33,113 nucleotides of DNA from Acidobacteriaceae bacterium (GTDB lineage: Bacteria; Acidobacteriota; Terriglobia; Terriglobales; Acidobacteriaceae). The stretch lies in NCBI GenBank assembly GCA_027452245.1, contig DAIDGW010000121.1:1-33113 (forward strand), written 5' to 3'. Below, one piece after another: positions 20,452 through 28,022 of this stretch; the stretch's first letter is position 1, and each line of letters begins with the position of its first letter. The notes under the pieces are model-generated. The model had not been told where the DNA came from. It ran no database searches and saw only the letters and a program-made list of their open reading frames with translations. The translations under genes and the position numbers were made by a program.

Positions 20452-20612
20452 GCCGTCTTCGCCTTCTCCGGTTCTTTGAAGCGCCGGTCCTTCCCGTCCC
20501 AGCTATACCGCTTGCAAGCCGAACACCTCCGCGGAATCGAATCTGATTCCCACGTATGCCCGCAATGCTCACAGGTGCACCTGTAGAGTTTCTTGGTTAT
20601 TCGTTTGAGCAC
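20448..20612 (-). CDS. Small zinc-ribbon protein (54 residues)
   Basis: A short gene from GTG 20612, behind GGGAGGG, ending in an ATGA overlap. The peptide has CEHCGHTWESDS and CSACKRYSWDGKDRRF. That is a textbook zinc ribbon, with the same SWDGK segment as the gene that follows. It overlaps the preceding zinc-ribbon gene by 44 bases in another frame. Function unknown. Confidence 0.68.
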   Translation of the reverse strand: MLKRITKKLYRCTCEHCGHTWESDSIPRRCSACKRYSWDGKDRRFKEPEKAKTA

Positions 20613-20781
20613 TCGTTGTTCCCTCCCTTCGTTCCGACATCCAGTTAACGGGTTTGGATATGGCGCCGGACCCGCAAGCCGGACAAACGTTCATGCCGTT
20701 AGATAGGCTATGGCAATCTTCGCAGAGCACAGCAGTGGCCAGCGGCAGGATGATTACAGTTTGGGTGTACGGTTCAGCCAT
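20569..20781 (-). CDS. Small zinc-ribbon protein
   Basis: 70 residues. A CEDCHSLSNGMNVCPACGSG zinc ribbon (about 20-40) follows a hydrophobic strand (TVIILPLATAVL). The C-terminus (SERREGTTSAQTNNQET) overlaps the next gene's start in another frame. It starts 8 bases inside the previous gene's end. Likely nucleic-acid or protein binding. Confidence 0.65.
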   Translation of the reverse strand: MAEPYTQTVIILPLATAVLCEDCHSLSNGMNVCPACGSGAISKPVNWMSERREGTTSAQTNNQETLQVHL

Positions 20782-21133
20782 CGCTCAGTCTCTTGAGCGC
20801 CTCGACCTCTTCGCGCTCCAGTTGACGCCCGATCTGGATGCCCCAGTAGAGCATAGAGAGCGTGCCCTCAAAGCAACCCAAGTTGTCAAGGATTGCTTTC
20901 GTGAAAGGGTTGCCTGCGCTCTTATCGATGCCGTCTCCCAACTTCGGAACCATGATGAGGGAGATGGCCAGAGTTGCCATCAAATAGCCAGATGTCCTGC
21001 TGTCGCCAGCGATCTCCTGTACCAACTCAGGAAACCCGTCTCCGACTTTGAGTCCGAAGTTTCTCCGTGAGAACTCGGCGCTGTCTTTCATCTGCTCCTG
21101 CAGACGCTCCGCATAGCTTTTCTGTTTCCCCAT
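20774..21133 (-). CDS. Phage protein of unknown function
   Basis: 119 residues from ATG 21133 with AAGGAG upstream. It starts basic and helical (GKQKSYAERLQEQMKDSAEF), then has GFPELVQEIAGDS, a hydrophobic stretch YLMATLAISLIMVP that could be a membrane helix or a buried helix, and a last helix LEREEVEALKRLSDG. No family is recognised. It lies in the zinc-ribbon operon. Confidence 0.6.
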   Translation of the reverse strand: MGKQKSYAERLQEQMKDSAEFSRRNFGLKVGDGFPELVQEIAGDSRTSGYLMATLAISLIMVPKLGDGIDKSAGNPFTKAILDNLGCFEGTLSMLYWGIQIGRQLEREEVEALKRLSDG

Positions 21134-21152
21134 ATCTCTGGGTTCTCCTTCT

Positions 21153-21506
21153 CTACTGCGTTCGGGTTATCTTGCAGTCCTTGTTGCTTCCCAGCGTGCC
21201 TATGGTGAACTCGGTTCTTTCCAGTTCACTAACAGGCTTCTGGCCATCGTTGGGGATGAAGGCGGAGAGCATGTCTTCTCCGGCCGTTGTCGTCCAAGGA
21301 TGGACATAGAATTTCTTCCCGTTCATCCGCATGGCTGACTTGATCTGCTTCGGCCGCTTACCCGTAACTGCGCGTTCCTGCTTTGCGGCCAGACGCTCGT
21401 TCAGTTCGGCTACCTGCGCAACAAGCTCGCGGAGGAAATAGAGCGCGTCGGCAAAGTAGCTGCTCTCTGGACCGATCTCGTAACTGCGGATTTCTTCGGG
21501 GTTCAT
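21153..21506 (-). CDS. Phage protein of unknown function
   Basis: 117 residues, start overlapping the previous stop (ATGA). An N-terminal helix (FADALYFLRELVAQVAELNE, RLAAKQERAVTG) leads into a small beta domain (SAMRMNGKKFYVHPWTTTAG). A mixed helical/beta protein without zinc sites or signal. It sits among small accessory genes. Function unknown. Confidence 0.58.
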   Translation of the reverse strand: MNPEEIRSYEIGPESSYFADALYFLRELVAQVAELNERLAAKQERAVTGKRPKQIKSAMRMNGKKFYVHPWTTTAGEDMLSAFIPNDGQKPVSELERTEFTIGTLGSNKDCKITRTQ

Positions 21507-21760
21507 GCGCTCTTCTCGCTTTCTGCCTTTACCCGAGAGAGTAGGTAGAAGCCGCTAACATCCTCCAGATAAATCACGGCGTGGCCAGAATTGGCTACAA
21601 ACGCATGGGAGCGCGTCTGTGTGCATTTTGTTTCGCCTGAGTCTAAGGTCACGGTGACTGGAACTTGGAAACCGTGCTTTAGGTTCCAGTTCTCCACTTC
21701 CAGGCCAGCCACACGCTCCTGCTCGGCTTGCTTTCTCTGCGCCGCTGTCAGTTTTCTCAT
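21503..21760 (-). CDS. Small phage protein of unknown function
   Basis: 85 residues from ATG 21760 (ATGA overlap with the upstream gene); the frame is open 15 codons earlier. It has a basic N-terminal helix (RKLTAAQRKQAEQERVAGLE) and a beta-rich body (FQVPVTVTLDSGETKC, HAVIYLEDVSGFYLLSRV). No motif is recognised. It might bind nucleic acid through the basic helix, but this is only inferred. Confidence 0.58.
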   Translation of the reverse strand: MRKLTAAQRKQAEQERVAGLEVENWNLKHGFQVPVTVTLDSGETKCTQTRSHAFVANSGHAVIYLEDVSGFYLLSRVKAESEKSA

Positions 21761-22497
21761 AATGCTTCCATTTCCTCTCTCAGCGGGCATTTCCGCTTGC
21801 GGCATTGGCTCTCATCCCCCTCGGCCACGGCCCCACACTTCTCGCACCAGGAATACCCGCCGTCGTAGGACGATGCGAGAAAGTCTCTGCCGTTCGGAAC
21901 TTCCAGATGTAGGTCGTGGCTAGGAAGGTAAGTCTCGAATAGCCTTATCACCGCGCCAGCTTGTTTCGCTGTTAGCGCCTTCTGGTCGAAGCTCACGCCT
22001 TCATCGTCACACCCCCGCATGACTTTGTATAGGTGATCCATGCGGTCGCGGTAGTACTCGCAAGTCCAGCGGTCAGGGCTAACCTTGAGCATCTCGAAAC
22101 CATGCCAGAACTTCTGCGCTTCCTCCGGGGTGATCTTCTCGCTTGGGTGTCCAACAGGCCAGCCACGGTCTATGAAATGTGTCGCTTGGTGGCCGCGTCC
22201 CTTACGGAACGGATGCTCGCTCCAGTGGGCGAAATTTCCGTACCATTCGCGCACCCATGCGTTGTGCTGCTGCACAGTTTCGCAGAGTACGTCGTCAGGA
22301 ACTTTCGGGAAACCGGCGCGGTAATTTTTGTCCCAGTAATCCCAATGGACCGGGCTGTCTTTGTACTTGCTGCGCTTCAATCCAAGCGTCTGCTCTACTT
22401 CCTCCACGTGCGCGAGGAGAGAAGCCTTGGTTCCGGCCGGAACGCTGAGTGTCTTGGCGAGACCTGCCGAGAAGGCGAAGAATACGTGGTAGCTCAT
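21757..22497 (-). CDS. Phage protein with zinc knuckle, unknown function
   Basis: 246 residues. The central part is rich in Trp, Tyr and His (HWDYWDKNYRAGFPKVPDD, WYGNFAHWSEHPFRKGRG). The last ~35 residues carry CEKCGAVAEGDESQCRKRKC, a probable zinc site, followed by PLREEMEAL. The start overlaps the next gene's stop (ATGA). The conserved-looking Trp/His core suggests an enzyme or structural fold I do not recognise. Confidence 0.55.
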   Translation of the reverse strand: MSYHVFFAFSAGLAKTLSVPAGTKASLLAHVEEVEQTLGLKRSKYKDSPVHWDYWDKNYRAGFPKVPDDVLCETVQQHNAWVREWYGNFAHWSEHPFRKGRGHQATHFIDRGWPVGHPSEKITPEEAQKFWHGFEMLKVSPDRWTCEYYRDRMDHLYKVMRGCDDEGVSFDQKALTAKQAGAVIRLFETYLPSHDLHLEVPNGRDFLASSYDGGYSWCEKCGAVAEGDESQCRKRKCPLREEMEAL

Positions 22498-22937
22498 AGG
22501 CAGAGACCTCGACGGCCATTTCCGCTTGCGGCAACGCGCTTTGGGTTTTCAACCATGCAGGTGAAGCATCCTGTTTGGTAGAAGTGGATCTCGTGCGTCT
22601 TGTCCTTGTCGCCGACCGGACGTGCCCAGATGTGGTGACCGTTGGGATAGTCTCCCCCGTAGCCGTCAGGACCGCCGCCGTCGAAGGCTGTACGAGTGAC
22701 GCGGTACTCGCCGGGCGCGGGGATGAAGTTTTTGACTTTCACCATCTTTCCTTTGGTGAACCACTTCTTGCCATCCATGACGCGCTCTTCGTGCAGGAAC
22801 TCATTGCGGTAAGTCGGCTCACCGATGCGAACCTCCGCACCGGAGTAGTCCACCGTGCGGTGATACACCTTCGTTCCCTTCGACAAGATGAATACATCGC
22901 CGCGCTTCAGGAGATTGCTTTGCGTTATTCGTTTCAT
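22494..22937 (-). CDS. Phage protein of unknown function with own leader
   Basis: 147 residues from ATG 22937 behind CTGGGAGGGGAA. A beta-rich domain (NLLKRGDVFILSKGTKVYHR, RVTRTAFDGGGPDGYGGDYP, GHHIWARPVGDKDKTHEIHF) with FTCMVENPKR near the end; the DGYPNGHH part may bind metal. It is the first gene of the 22,937-to-19,061 operon. Upstream lie a start-associated sequence, a palindrome and a TTGACA, so it probably has its own promoter. Confidence 0.58.
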   Translation of the reverse strand: MKRITQSNLLKRGDVFILSKGTKVYHRTVDYSGAEVRIGEPTYRNEFLHEERVMDGKKWFTKGKMVKVKNFIPAPGEYRVTRTAFDGGGPDGYGGDYPNGHHIWARPVGDKDKTHEIHFYQTGCFTCMVENPKRVAASGNGRRGLCL

Positions 22938-22988
22938 TTCCCCTCCCAGTATCAGAATTATTCTGCGCTTCTCTCACTACAGTGTCAA
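22938..22988 (-). promoter_or_regulatory. Leader with palindrome, TTGACA and start-associated sequence
   Basis: On the minus strand TTGACA (22988-22983), then a perfect palindrome CAGAATTATTCTG (22965-22953), then TGATACTGGGAGGGGAA before the ATG. The same order of parts is found before other minus-strand genes to the right. No good -10 lies 17 bases after TTGACA. GAATAA at 19 bases is the best. Confidence 0.45.
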
Positions 22989-22997
22989 TATCTATTT

Positions 22998-23540
22998 TCA
23001 CCGTGGTGTCGTTTTTGTAATCATTGGCATCCCAATCTCTGAAAACTTGACGCCAACAGGAATATGTACGCGCTTTTCCAGCAGGTGCAGCGCCAGATCA
23101 GCCTTCTCATTTGTCAGCCCGCTATCAGGATCGGTGCGGACAAGCATCTCGCTCATCCATCCAAAGTCAGGCTCGCTATCAATCACGACGAAGGATTCAA
23201 CGCCACTCCTACCTATCATCCCAGCCTCGTAACTTCCTGATTGTTCGCACAGGCGAAACCATGCTTCGATGTCTTCGCGCCGCGTCCTGCCTGCGGCCGG
23301 AGTTACATCTACGACCGTCCCGGTAGCTCCCCACTTCTGCAACCGATAACCTACTAGTCCCATACCGTTTGATCGCCAGTTGGATGTAGCGACGATTTTG
23401 GCGCCGGACAGGGACGTAATCCTGTTCAGCGCCTCGATGCAGGGCGGATGGGCCTTGGGCGGCTCGTTCATCAGCCGCGCCGTAACATAGCACGCTGGCA
23501 GAAACAAGACACCGTGAAACTCAAGAAAGATGATTTTCAA
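22998..23540 (-). CDS. HAD-like protein with altered catalytic motif
   Basis: 180 residues from TTG 23540 behind GGAAGGA. It follows the HAD layout seen in the Swiss-Army-knife RNA repair group: KIIFLEFHGVLF, IVATSNWRSNGMGL, then FVVIDSEPDFGW. HAD enzymes use a DxD in the first motif to remove phosphate. Here Glu7 and His9 stand at the two Asp positions, so classic catalysis is unlikely. It might bind a ligand, or use a different reaction. The Ser/Asn-Trp-Arg motif and the acidic third motif are kept. Family call is good. Activity is doubtful. Confidence 0.7.
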   Translation of the reverse strand: MKIIFLEFHGVLFLPACYVTARLMNEPPKAHPPCIEALNRITSLSGAKIVATSNWRSNGMGLVGYRLQKWGATGTVVDVTPAAGRTRREDIEAWFRLCEQSGSYEAGMIGRSGVESFVVIDSEPDFGWMSEMLVRTDPDSGLTNEKADLALHLLEKRVHIPVGVKFSEIGMPMITKTTPR

Positions 23541-23575
23541 GTCAATTCCTTCCGTGGAGAAAATGGTACTTTACT

Positions 23576-23980
23576 TCATCGCGATGATGCTTCGATCACA
23601 GCGACCAAATATCCAAGAACATAAGCTCCGGCCATGATGGCAAGTGCTCCAAAGAAGATCCCCGCAATGCGGCTCCATTTGGGGGGCTCCGAGAGCACAT
23701 TAGCGTGCGGGTATGGGACGGCGGTCGTCACATCCTCGCATCTGGCACATATCGTCGTACCAGCAACTAAGTTGGTACAGCCCGGTGAGGCGCAGCGCGT
23801 CAATGGAGACTGGTTGAGTTGGGCAAGCCGTAGCAGGTTCTCCTGCTCTGCTCTGATCCTAGTGGCGCGCTCAGCATCTTTCTGGCGCATCCAGTAAGGT
23901 GAGGTTGGGTCATAGGCTGAGAGTTCTAGGCTCGCAGCCCAATTGCCGAGTTCGGTGATTTGTTGTTCAATGGCCGTCAT
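23576..23980 (-). CDS. Zinc-knuckle protein with C-terminal membrane helix
   Basis: 134 residues behind AGGAGGAG. A helical N-terminus (MTAIEQQITELGNWAASLEL) leads to a four-cysteine zinc site (CASPGCTNLVAGTTICARC, about 63-81). Near the C-terminus is a single membrane helix (IAGIFFGALAIMAGAYVLGY, about 106-125) with a short tail. A zinc-bearing soluble domain anchored in the inner membrane is the likely build. It lies 36 bases upstream of the HAD-like gene on the minus strand. Function unknown. Confidence 0.62.
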   Translation of the reverse strand: MTAIEQQITELGNWAASLELSAYDPTSPYWMRQKDAERATRIRAEQENLLRLAQLNQSPLTRCASPGCTNLVAGTTICARCEDVTTAVPYPHANVLSEPPKWSRIAGIFFGALAIMAGAYVLGYLVAVIEASSR

Positions 23981-24038
23981 GGATCTCCTCCTGTGGTTTG
24001 GTTTGCTTCAGCTTTGCGGATTGCGGCGCAGTTATTTC

Positions 24039-24260
24039 CTACGATGTCAAATAGATCAGGAATAACATGGCGAGCAGGATGCCTAGCCGCTGCATGTTGG
24101 TGAGGCCGCGCCGGCGCTTCTTCGGCTGGGGCGGGACGTTGGCAAGTGGATAGCTGCGTCCGGACTCAACGACGTTCATGCTCGTTTCCACGCGCGTCCT
24201 GCTTGGTCCGTTATCACTGTAAGCGTGGATGGTGCTGCTGGTGCGAAAGACTGGGTTCAT
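24039..24260 (-). CDS. Small tail-anchored membrane protein
   Basis: 73 residues from ATG 24260, chosen because GGGAGGGC lies just upstream (the frame is open to 24347). Basic linker (QPKKRRRGLTN) followed by a C-terminal hydrophobic helix (MQRLGILLAMLFLIYL) makes a tail-anchored protein with a soluble N-terminus. It has its own start-associated leader with CTGATA ~30 bases upstream. Role unknown. Confidence 0.55.
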   Translation of the reverse strand: MNPVFRTSSTIHAYSDNGPSRTRVETSMNVVESGRSYPLANVPPQPKKRRRGLTNMQRLGILLAMLFLIYLTS

Positions 24261-24291
24261 TTGCCCTCCCGGTTTTGGTTGTGCTATCAGG

Positions 24292-24360
24292 TTAGTTCCA
24301 GCGCGTGGCCGAGAGGAACCGCTGTGCCTCGCGGGCCAGGTTGTCAAATGCGTTTTCCAT
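24292..24360 (-). CDS. 22-residue ORF upstream of the membrane protein gene
   Basis: ATG 24360 to TAA 24292, preceded by GGAG at 13 bases. The peptide starts MENAFDNLAREAQRF and ends in ATRWN. It is amphipathic and helical in look. It lies in the 158-base gap between the 24039-24260 and 24419-25150 genes, just before the CTGATA motif. It could be a leader peptide or a very small gene. Coding evidence is weak. Confidence 0.3.
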   Translation of the reverse strand: MENAFDNLAREAQRFLSATRWN

Positions 24361-24418
24361 AGTCTTCGGTCTCCGTGGGGGTTGGATTCCTGTCAGCTTA
24401 CGCAGGTGTGTTTACTCT

Positions 24419-25150
24419 TCAAATCGCGCTGCCGATAATCCCGCCCAGTTTGGCGAGCGCTTCCCGGTCATCGCGATTGGTGATCCTGCCGCCCGATAAC
24501 TTCAGGGCGAGATTGGACGCGTCGCGGTTGTCAATGATAATCGTGGTCAGTTCTCCGTCCGTGGTGACGGATGCGGAAATGCAACTGCCGCCGTCCAGGT
24601 CGTGCTGCGTGAGACGCGGTTTCTTCGGGGAGCTATCAGCCGCATCCCCGCCGCAGTTCAGCCGCTCGCAAAGCTCGTCTATCTGACCTTCAGTGAGCGG
24701 TTCAATCCTGCCGCCGTCTGAGGCTATGTCCTGCTCGCATCCCGCGCTCATCAGGCCCTCGCGCTGCCAGTAGCGCAGCGCTGCCAGGACTGTTGCCAAC
24801 TCTGCCCCTTCGAGCGGGCGCGGGGCTACGTCGATGCGTTCCAGCTTCCCGGTCTGACTGCTCAGGAAAGCAACGGTCTGCTTGACCGGAATAAAATACA
24901 GTTGCGCGTCCAAGTCAATGATGTCGTAATAGTCGGGTTTCGTGTAGCTCTCGTCCATGGTGCGCGCCAGGTCTGCAAGTGTGTTCTCATTGAGCGCCCA
25001 GACCGCGTCGCCCGATTGCCGCTCTACGGCAAGATACTGGAGCGGTTGAGCGGGAATCTCGAAGCCGTTCTCCAGCGCCTCAGAGCCTTCGAGCGCGTCG
25101 GAGATTCGCTCACGCCGTAGCATGTAAGTGTCTGCTGCTGTGTTTGTCAT
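24419..25150 (-). CDS. Phage protein of unknown function
   Basis: 243 residues from ATG 25150, right after a start-associated leader with hairpin. It has an N-terminal mixed region (NTAADTYMLRRERISDALEG), a middle region (DIIDLDAQLYFIPVKQTVAF) and a C-terminal part with CEQDIA and a CERLNCGG pair. Acidic overall, without membrane segment or recognised motif. Neighbouring genes have the same leader type. Function unknown. Confidence 0.58.
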   Translation of the reverse strand: MTNTAADTYMLRRERISDALEGSEALENGFEIPAQPLQYLAVERQSGDAVWALNENTLADLARTMDESYTKPDYYDIIDLDAQLYFIPVKQTVAFLSSQTGKLERIDVAPRPLEGAELATVLAALRYWQREGLMSAGCEQDIASDGGRIEPLTEGQIDELCERLNCGGDAADSSPKKPRLTQHDLDGGSCISASVTTDGELTTIIIDNRDASNLALKLSGGRITNRDDREALAKLGGIIGSAI

Positions 25151-25191
25151 TGTGCGCCCCTCCCAGGGCTGCGCCAGTTATCCCACTGGCG
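25151..25191 (-). repeat. Start-associated leader: hairpin plus GGGAGGGGCGCACA
   Basis: Minus strand: an inverted repeat CGCCAGT / ACTGGCG with a 6-base loop (25191-25172), then CCCTGGGAGGGGCGCACA ending at the ATG. The purine-rich part is nearly identical before 26036 and shares CTGGGAGGGG with the leaders at 27954, 28253 and 32755. The hairpin sequence differs each time. Confidence 0.7.
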
Positions 25192-25196
25192 AGGGG

Positions 25197-26036
25197 TTAT
25201 GCTGTTTGCCTTACAACACCCAAGCGCTCGTTGATGCGCTTGACGATTCGCCGCGTCCAGACCGCGTGTGCCGCCTGAAGCGAAGCGGCCTCTATCAGTT
25301 GATCCCCTATCAGGTAGCCTTTAGCCTCGCGGATGCTCAGGCCCCGCGACTGCTCAGCCCAAGTTACCCGCAGTGTCCGTTCTGGAGCCTCGATGCGTTC
25401 GGCATCGCATACCAGACGCGCGCCTTCCAGATTCGCAGCCTCAACCTGCAGGCCGGGGATGAGTTGCGCCGTGCGCGCATTGGTGACGATGGAAACGGTT
25501 TGCGTAGTTGCCGCGTACCGGCATGATCTGCCGTACCGTCCCCACTCAGCAGAGGTGCGGACAGTGATCTTCGCATTCTCGCCTAAGTTCACTATCAGGC
25601 TAAAATCCCCCGGCGAGTCTGACTTACGGTAAGGATAGACAACCTCCCCGATACACTTGCGCGTGAGGTCATCGGCCAGCGACTCAGCATCGTGTTTCGC
25701 CATCTGGCCAAAGCGCCGCATGGCGCGCTCGCCGCGCCGGGTAAACACGTATTCGCGCACTTGAGTAAAAGTATGTCCTGCATGGACAGCTTTGCGCTTG
25801 CGGTGGAAACGTGCGCCAGTCTCCATCGGTATCCAGGCATTCGCGCCGCACGGTTGCCACGGTTCGGCCCTGCACGCTACGCAGCGAACGGTGAGCGGTC
25901 CGTCCTCGGTTGTCGCTACGATCCCCGGTAACGGATGACCCAGATGCGCCAGGAGCCAGCGCATAGCTCCGTTACGTGTGTTTGCTGTCGATCCGCGCTC
26001 GCGGGCAAGAGCCACGATCTTTGATTCAGTTCCCAT
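25197..26036 (-). CDS. Phage protein with Cys-His site, unknown function
   Basis: 279 residues from ATG 26036. Residues ~50-90 hold VRCVACRAEPWQPCG followed by two histidines (FHRKRKAVHAGH), a likely zinc site typical of small phage-plasmid proteins. The remainder (FGQMAKHDAESLADDLTRKC, SLIVNLGENAKITVRTSAEW, YGRSCRYAATTQ) has a beta-sheet core. The last ~50 residues (VTWAEQSRGLSIREAKGYLI) are helical. No family is recognised. Confidence 0.58.
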   Translation of the reverse strand: MGTESKIVALARERGSTANTRNGAMRWLLAHLGHPLPGIVATTEDGPLTVRCVACRAEPWQPCGANAWIPMETGARFHRKRKAVHAGHTFTQVREYVFTRRGERAMRRFGQMAKHDAESLADDLTRKCIGEVVYPYRKSDSPGDFSLIVNLGENAKITVRTSAEWGRYGRSCRYAATTQTVSIVTNARTAQLIPGLQVEAANLEGARLVCDAERIEAPERTLRVTWAEQSRGLSIREAKGYLIGDQLIEAASLQAAHAVWTRRIVKRINERLGVVRQTA

Positions 26037-26077
26037 CGCTGTGCGCCCCTCCTCTGGGCTTCGTATCAGGTGATTGG
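26037..26077 (-). repeat. Start-associated leader with CTGATA
   Basis: Minus strand: CACCTGATACGAAG, then CAGAGGAGGGGCGCACAGCG before the ATG at 26036. The GGAGGGGCGCACA part matches the leader of the gene at 25150 over 13 bases. No clear hairpin is seen here. The CTGATA hexamer lies ~30 bases before the start. Confidence 0.6.
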
Positions 26078-26089
26078 TTTGCGCCGGAT

Positions 26090-26362
26090 CTACCCGCGCA
26101 GTTTCCGGGTTACCGCGTCGATGTGCGCAAGCGCCATCATTTGACGGACTATCAACCGGCGTTCGCCGGCAAAGTCGTATCCAGGAAACGCGTAGACGGT
26201 TTTCTCCATCGGGAATCCGCCGCCGCGCCCTTTGCTCAGGTAGCCCTGCTTGACGGCCCGCTCTAACTCCCGCTTGTCAACGGGAGTGAGTTGGCCGATG
26301 TCGGTAACGGTTTCGACAAGCGCCCGCTTGACGATCTCTGACAGTCCTTTGTTCTGTCTCAT
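26090..26362 (-). CDS. Small phage protein of unknown function
   Basis: 90 residues from ATG 26362, overlapping the previous stop (ATGA); the frame is open 28 codons earlier, which is unlikely to be used. A helical N-terminus (NKGLSEIVKRALVETVTDIG, LTPVDKRELERAVKQGYL) with a Gly-rich turn (SKGRGGGFPMEKTVYAFPGY) and a helical end (LIVRQMMALAHIDAVTRKLR). No recognised motif. Coupled to the 26359-27012 gene. Confidence 0.6.
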   Translation of the reverse strand: MRQNKGLSEIVKRALVETVTDIGQLTPVDKRELERAVKQGYLSKGRGGGFPMEKTVYAFPGYDFAGERRLIVRQMMALAHIDAVTRKLRG

Positions 26363-27012
26363 GCCGCCCTCGCAGTCTGTAGGATCTCGGCTCCTACGGT
26401 CGGAAAGTGTTGGGAAATTTGCTCCCAAGTCGGATACTCGCCGCACTCGGCTTTGAGCAGCGCCGGGGCTTCCATGAGCGCCTTATATTCCTTCGCGTAG
26501 GCGACTTTGGCGTCTGCGATCTCGACAAGCAAGGGTTCAAGTTCGCGCGGAATGCGGCGCCGCTGCCCTTCCAGCAGGTCAGCTACGTACTCACCCCAGG
26601 ACTTGATGAATTCATGTGTTCCGGCCTTGACGGCCGCAACGGTTTTTTCGTGGAGACCCCAGTTGTCAGCTTCGGAGTGCCACGGTCCGCCGCAAAACAA
26701 ACCGCTGAAGGTGTCGGGGAGCGTCAAGGAATATGCAAAGGGTACGCTTACCCATTGATCCCAGCGGTCACTCCCGGTAGGCTGCACGTGTGCGGTGACG
26801 CTATCGCGATCTCGCGCACAGCCGTAACGCTTCAGCACTTCCATATCAGCGGAAGGATAGAGCGCTTCCACGTGCGCGGTGATGATGCGCTTGGTTTCCG
26901 ATGATTCCAGGCGTGCCCGGAGCGCCGCATCGCGCACCTTCCACGCCTTATCATTCAGGTCTCTCAAGAGTTTCCGGTCAGCTTTGGGCCGGTACTTGTC
27001 TGTCAGTTTCAT
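26359..27012 (-). CDS. Phage protein of unknown function
   Basis: 217 residues behind GGGAGG. Mostly helical (YRPKADRKLLRDLNDKAW, ALRARLESSETKRIITAHVE), with a middle domain rich in Trp and Ser (DRWDQWVSVPFAYSLTLP) and a helical C-terminus (LLVEIADAKVAYAKEYKALM). It ends in an ATGA overlap. A structural or regulatory role cannot be told apart. No family is recognised. Confidence 0.58.
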   Translation of the reverse strand: MKLTDKYRPKADRKLLRDLNDKAWKVRDAALRARLESSETKRIITAHVEALYPSADMEVLKRYGCARDRDSVTAHVQPTGSDRWDQWVSVPFAYSLTLPDTFSGLFCGGPWHSEADNWGLHEKTVAAVKAGTHEFIKSWGEYVADLLEGQRRRIPRELEPLLVEIADAKVAYAKEYKALMEAPALLKAECGEYPTWEQISQHFPTVGAEILQTARAA

Positions 27013-27015
27013 GCC

Positions 27016-27954
27016 CTAGCACCTCCCCGTGTGTTTCGCCGTCGCATCCTCCATCATGACTTTCACGGCTGCGATGCGATCCTCCAGTTCGCGCCGTTCC
27101 TGTATCCATTCGAGCACTACGGTGTAGCGTTTGGCTCCCCACTTCGGATGGTCTAGGTCTGGGTAACTTCCCGGATCGTCCTCTTGCCAGCGTCCCCGGT
27201 AGGGGCGCGATTGTAGGGCAGCTCTCTCTAGCCCGGTACGCATGAACGTCCACAGCTTACGCGGCTCCACATACTTGTGGAACGTGTCTATGTTCTGCCG
27301 CCGTTTGGTATAGCTATCAACGGCGGAGAACGTAGTAACCAGCACGTCGGGAATCTTGCGCAACTCCTGATACATTTCCCGCGCGTCCAGTTTGCCCGCC
27401 CGGGTGAGCGCGGCAAGTCTGCCAATTTGCGCCCTAGTGGGCTTCTGTGCGAACCATTCGCGCCATTCCTTACGCCAGTCCTCCGCATATTCGCCTTCAT
27501 AATACGGGCCGGTAGAGGTACATGGATTTGCGATCTCCGGCCGCTCACCCAGCTTCGCAAGGGCCTTGTCCAGCCGCGCCAGTTCCTTACGGTACTTTGC
27601 CAGCGGGTCACGGGTCGCGGCGGCCGGCTTCGGTTTGTAGCCTTTGCGCCAGCGTTCGGCGGCCTTCATCGGGTCACCCCAATAGACAAGGTGATCCCGC
27701 CGCAGGCTTGCCGCCTTCATGTGTGTGCGGCACCTTGGACCGGCCACGCCGTCTACAATCAACGCGCGGTTGCCGTTTTCATATACCTCCACGTACATGT
27801 GAATTGGCTTCACGCCATTGAGCGCTCGCACAAGTTTGTCACGCTGAAAGATCAGCGGGGCATGACCGGGAATCGGCACACCCACGTATGGAGCTTTGGC
27901 CTTCAGCGCGGATTGCAGCGGCCGCGCCAAGTCGTAATCGGGATTGATAATCAT
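27016..27954 (-). CDS. Phage protein of unknown function
   Basis: 312 residues from ATG 27954 behind GGGAGGGG; the frame is open to 28035 but has no good start there. N-terminal region NPDYDLARPLQSALKAKAP, a middle domain (HMYVEVYENGNRALIVDGVA), Lys-rich linkers (KPAAATRDPLAKYRKELARL), a helical region with WRKEWREWFAQKPTRAQIG, and a C-terminal helix (RYTVVLEWIQERRELEDRIA). Conserved Trp and basic residues suggest nucleic-acid binding, but no motif is recognised. It has its own leader with hairpin. Confidence 0.58.
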   Translation of the reverse strand: MIINPDYDLARPLQSALKAKAPYVGVPIPGHAPLIFQRDKLVRALNGVKPIHMYVEVYENGNRALIVDGVAGPRCRTHMKAASLRRDHLVYWGDPMKAAERWRKGYKPKPAAATRDPLAKYRKELARLDKALAKLGERPEIANPCTSTGPYYEGEYAEDWRKEWREWFAQKPTRAQIGRLAALTRAGKLDAREMYQELRKIPDVLVTTFSAVDSYTKRRQNIDTFHKYVEPRKLWTFMRTGLERAALQSRPYRGRWQEDDPGSYPDLDHPKWGAKRYTVVLEWIQERRELEDRIAAVKVMMEDATAKHTGRC

Positions 27955-28008
27955 AGCTGTTAGCCCCTCCCAGAGCTTGCCCGGTGTTACGACCGGGCGC
28001 GATATCAG
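27955..28008 (-). repeat. Start-associated leader: CTGATA, hairpin, GGGAGGGG
   Basis: Minus strand order: CCTGATATCG (CTGATA at 28008-28003), inverted repeat GCCCGGT / ACCGGGC with a 6-base loop (27998-27979), then CTCTGGGAGGGGCTAACAGCT before the ATG. The same order of parts is seen before 25150, 28253 and 32755, with different hairpin sequence. Confidence 0.65.
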
Positions 28009-28022
28009 GTCGGATGGTTCCG

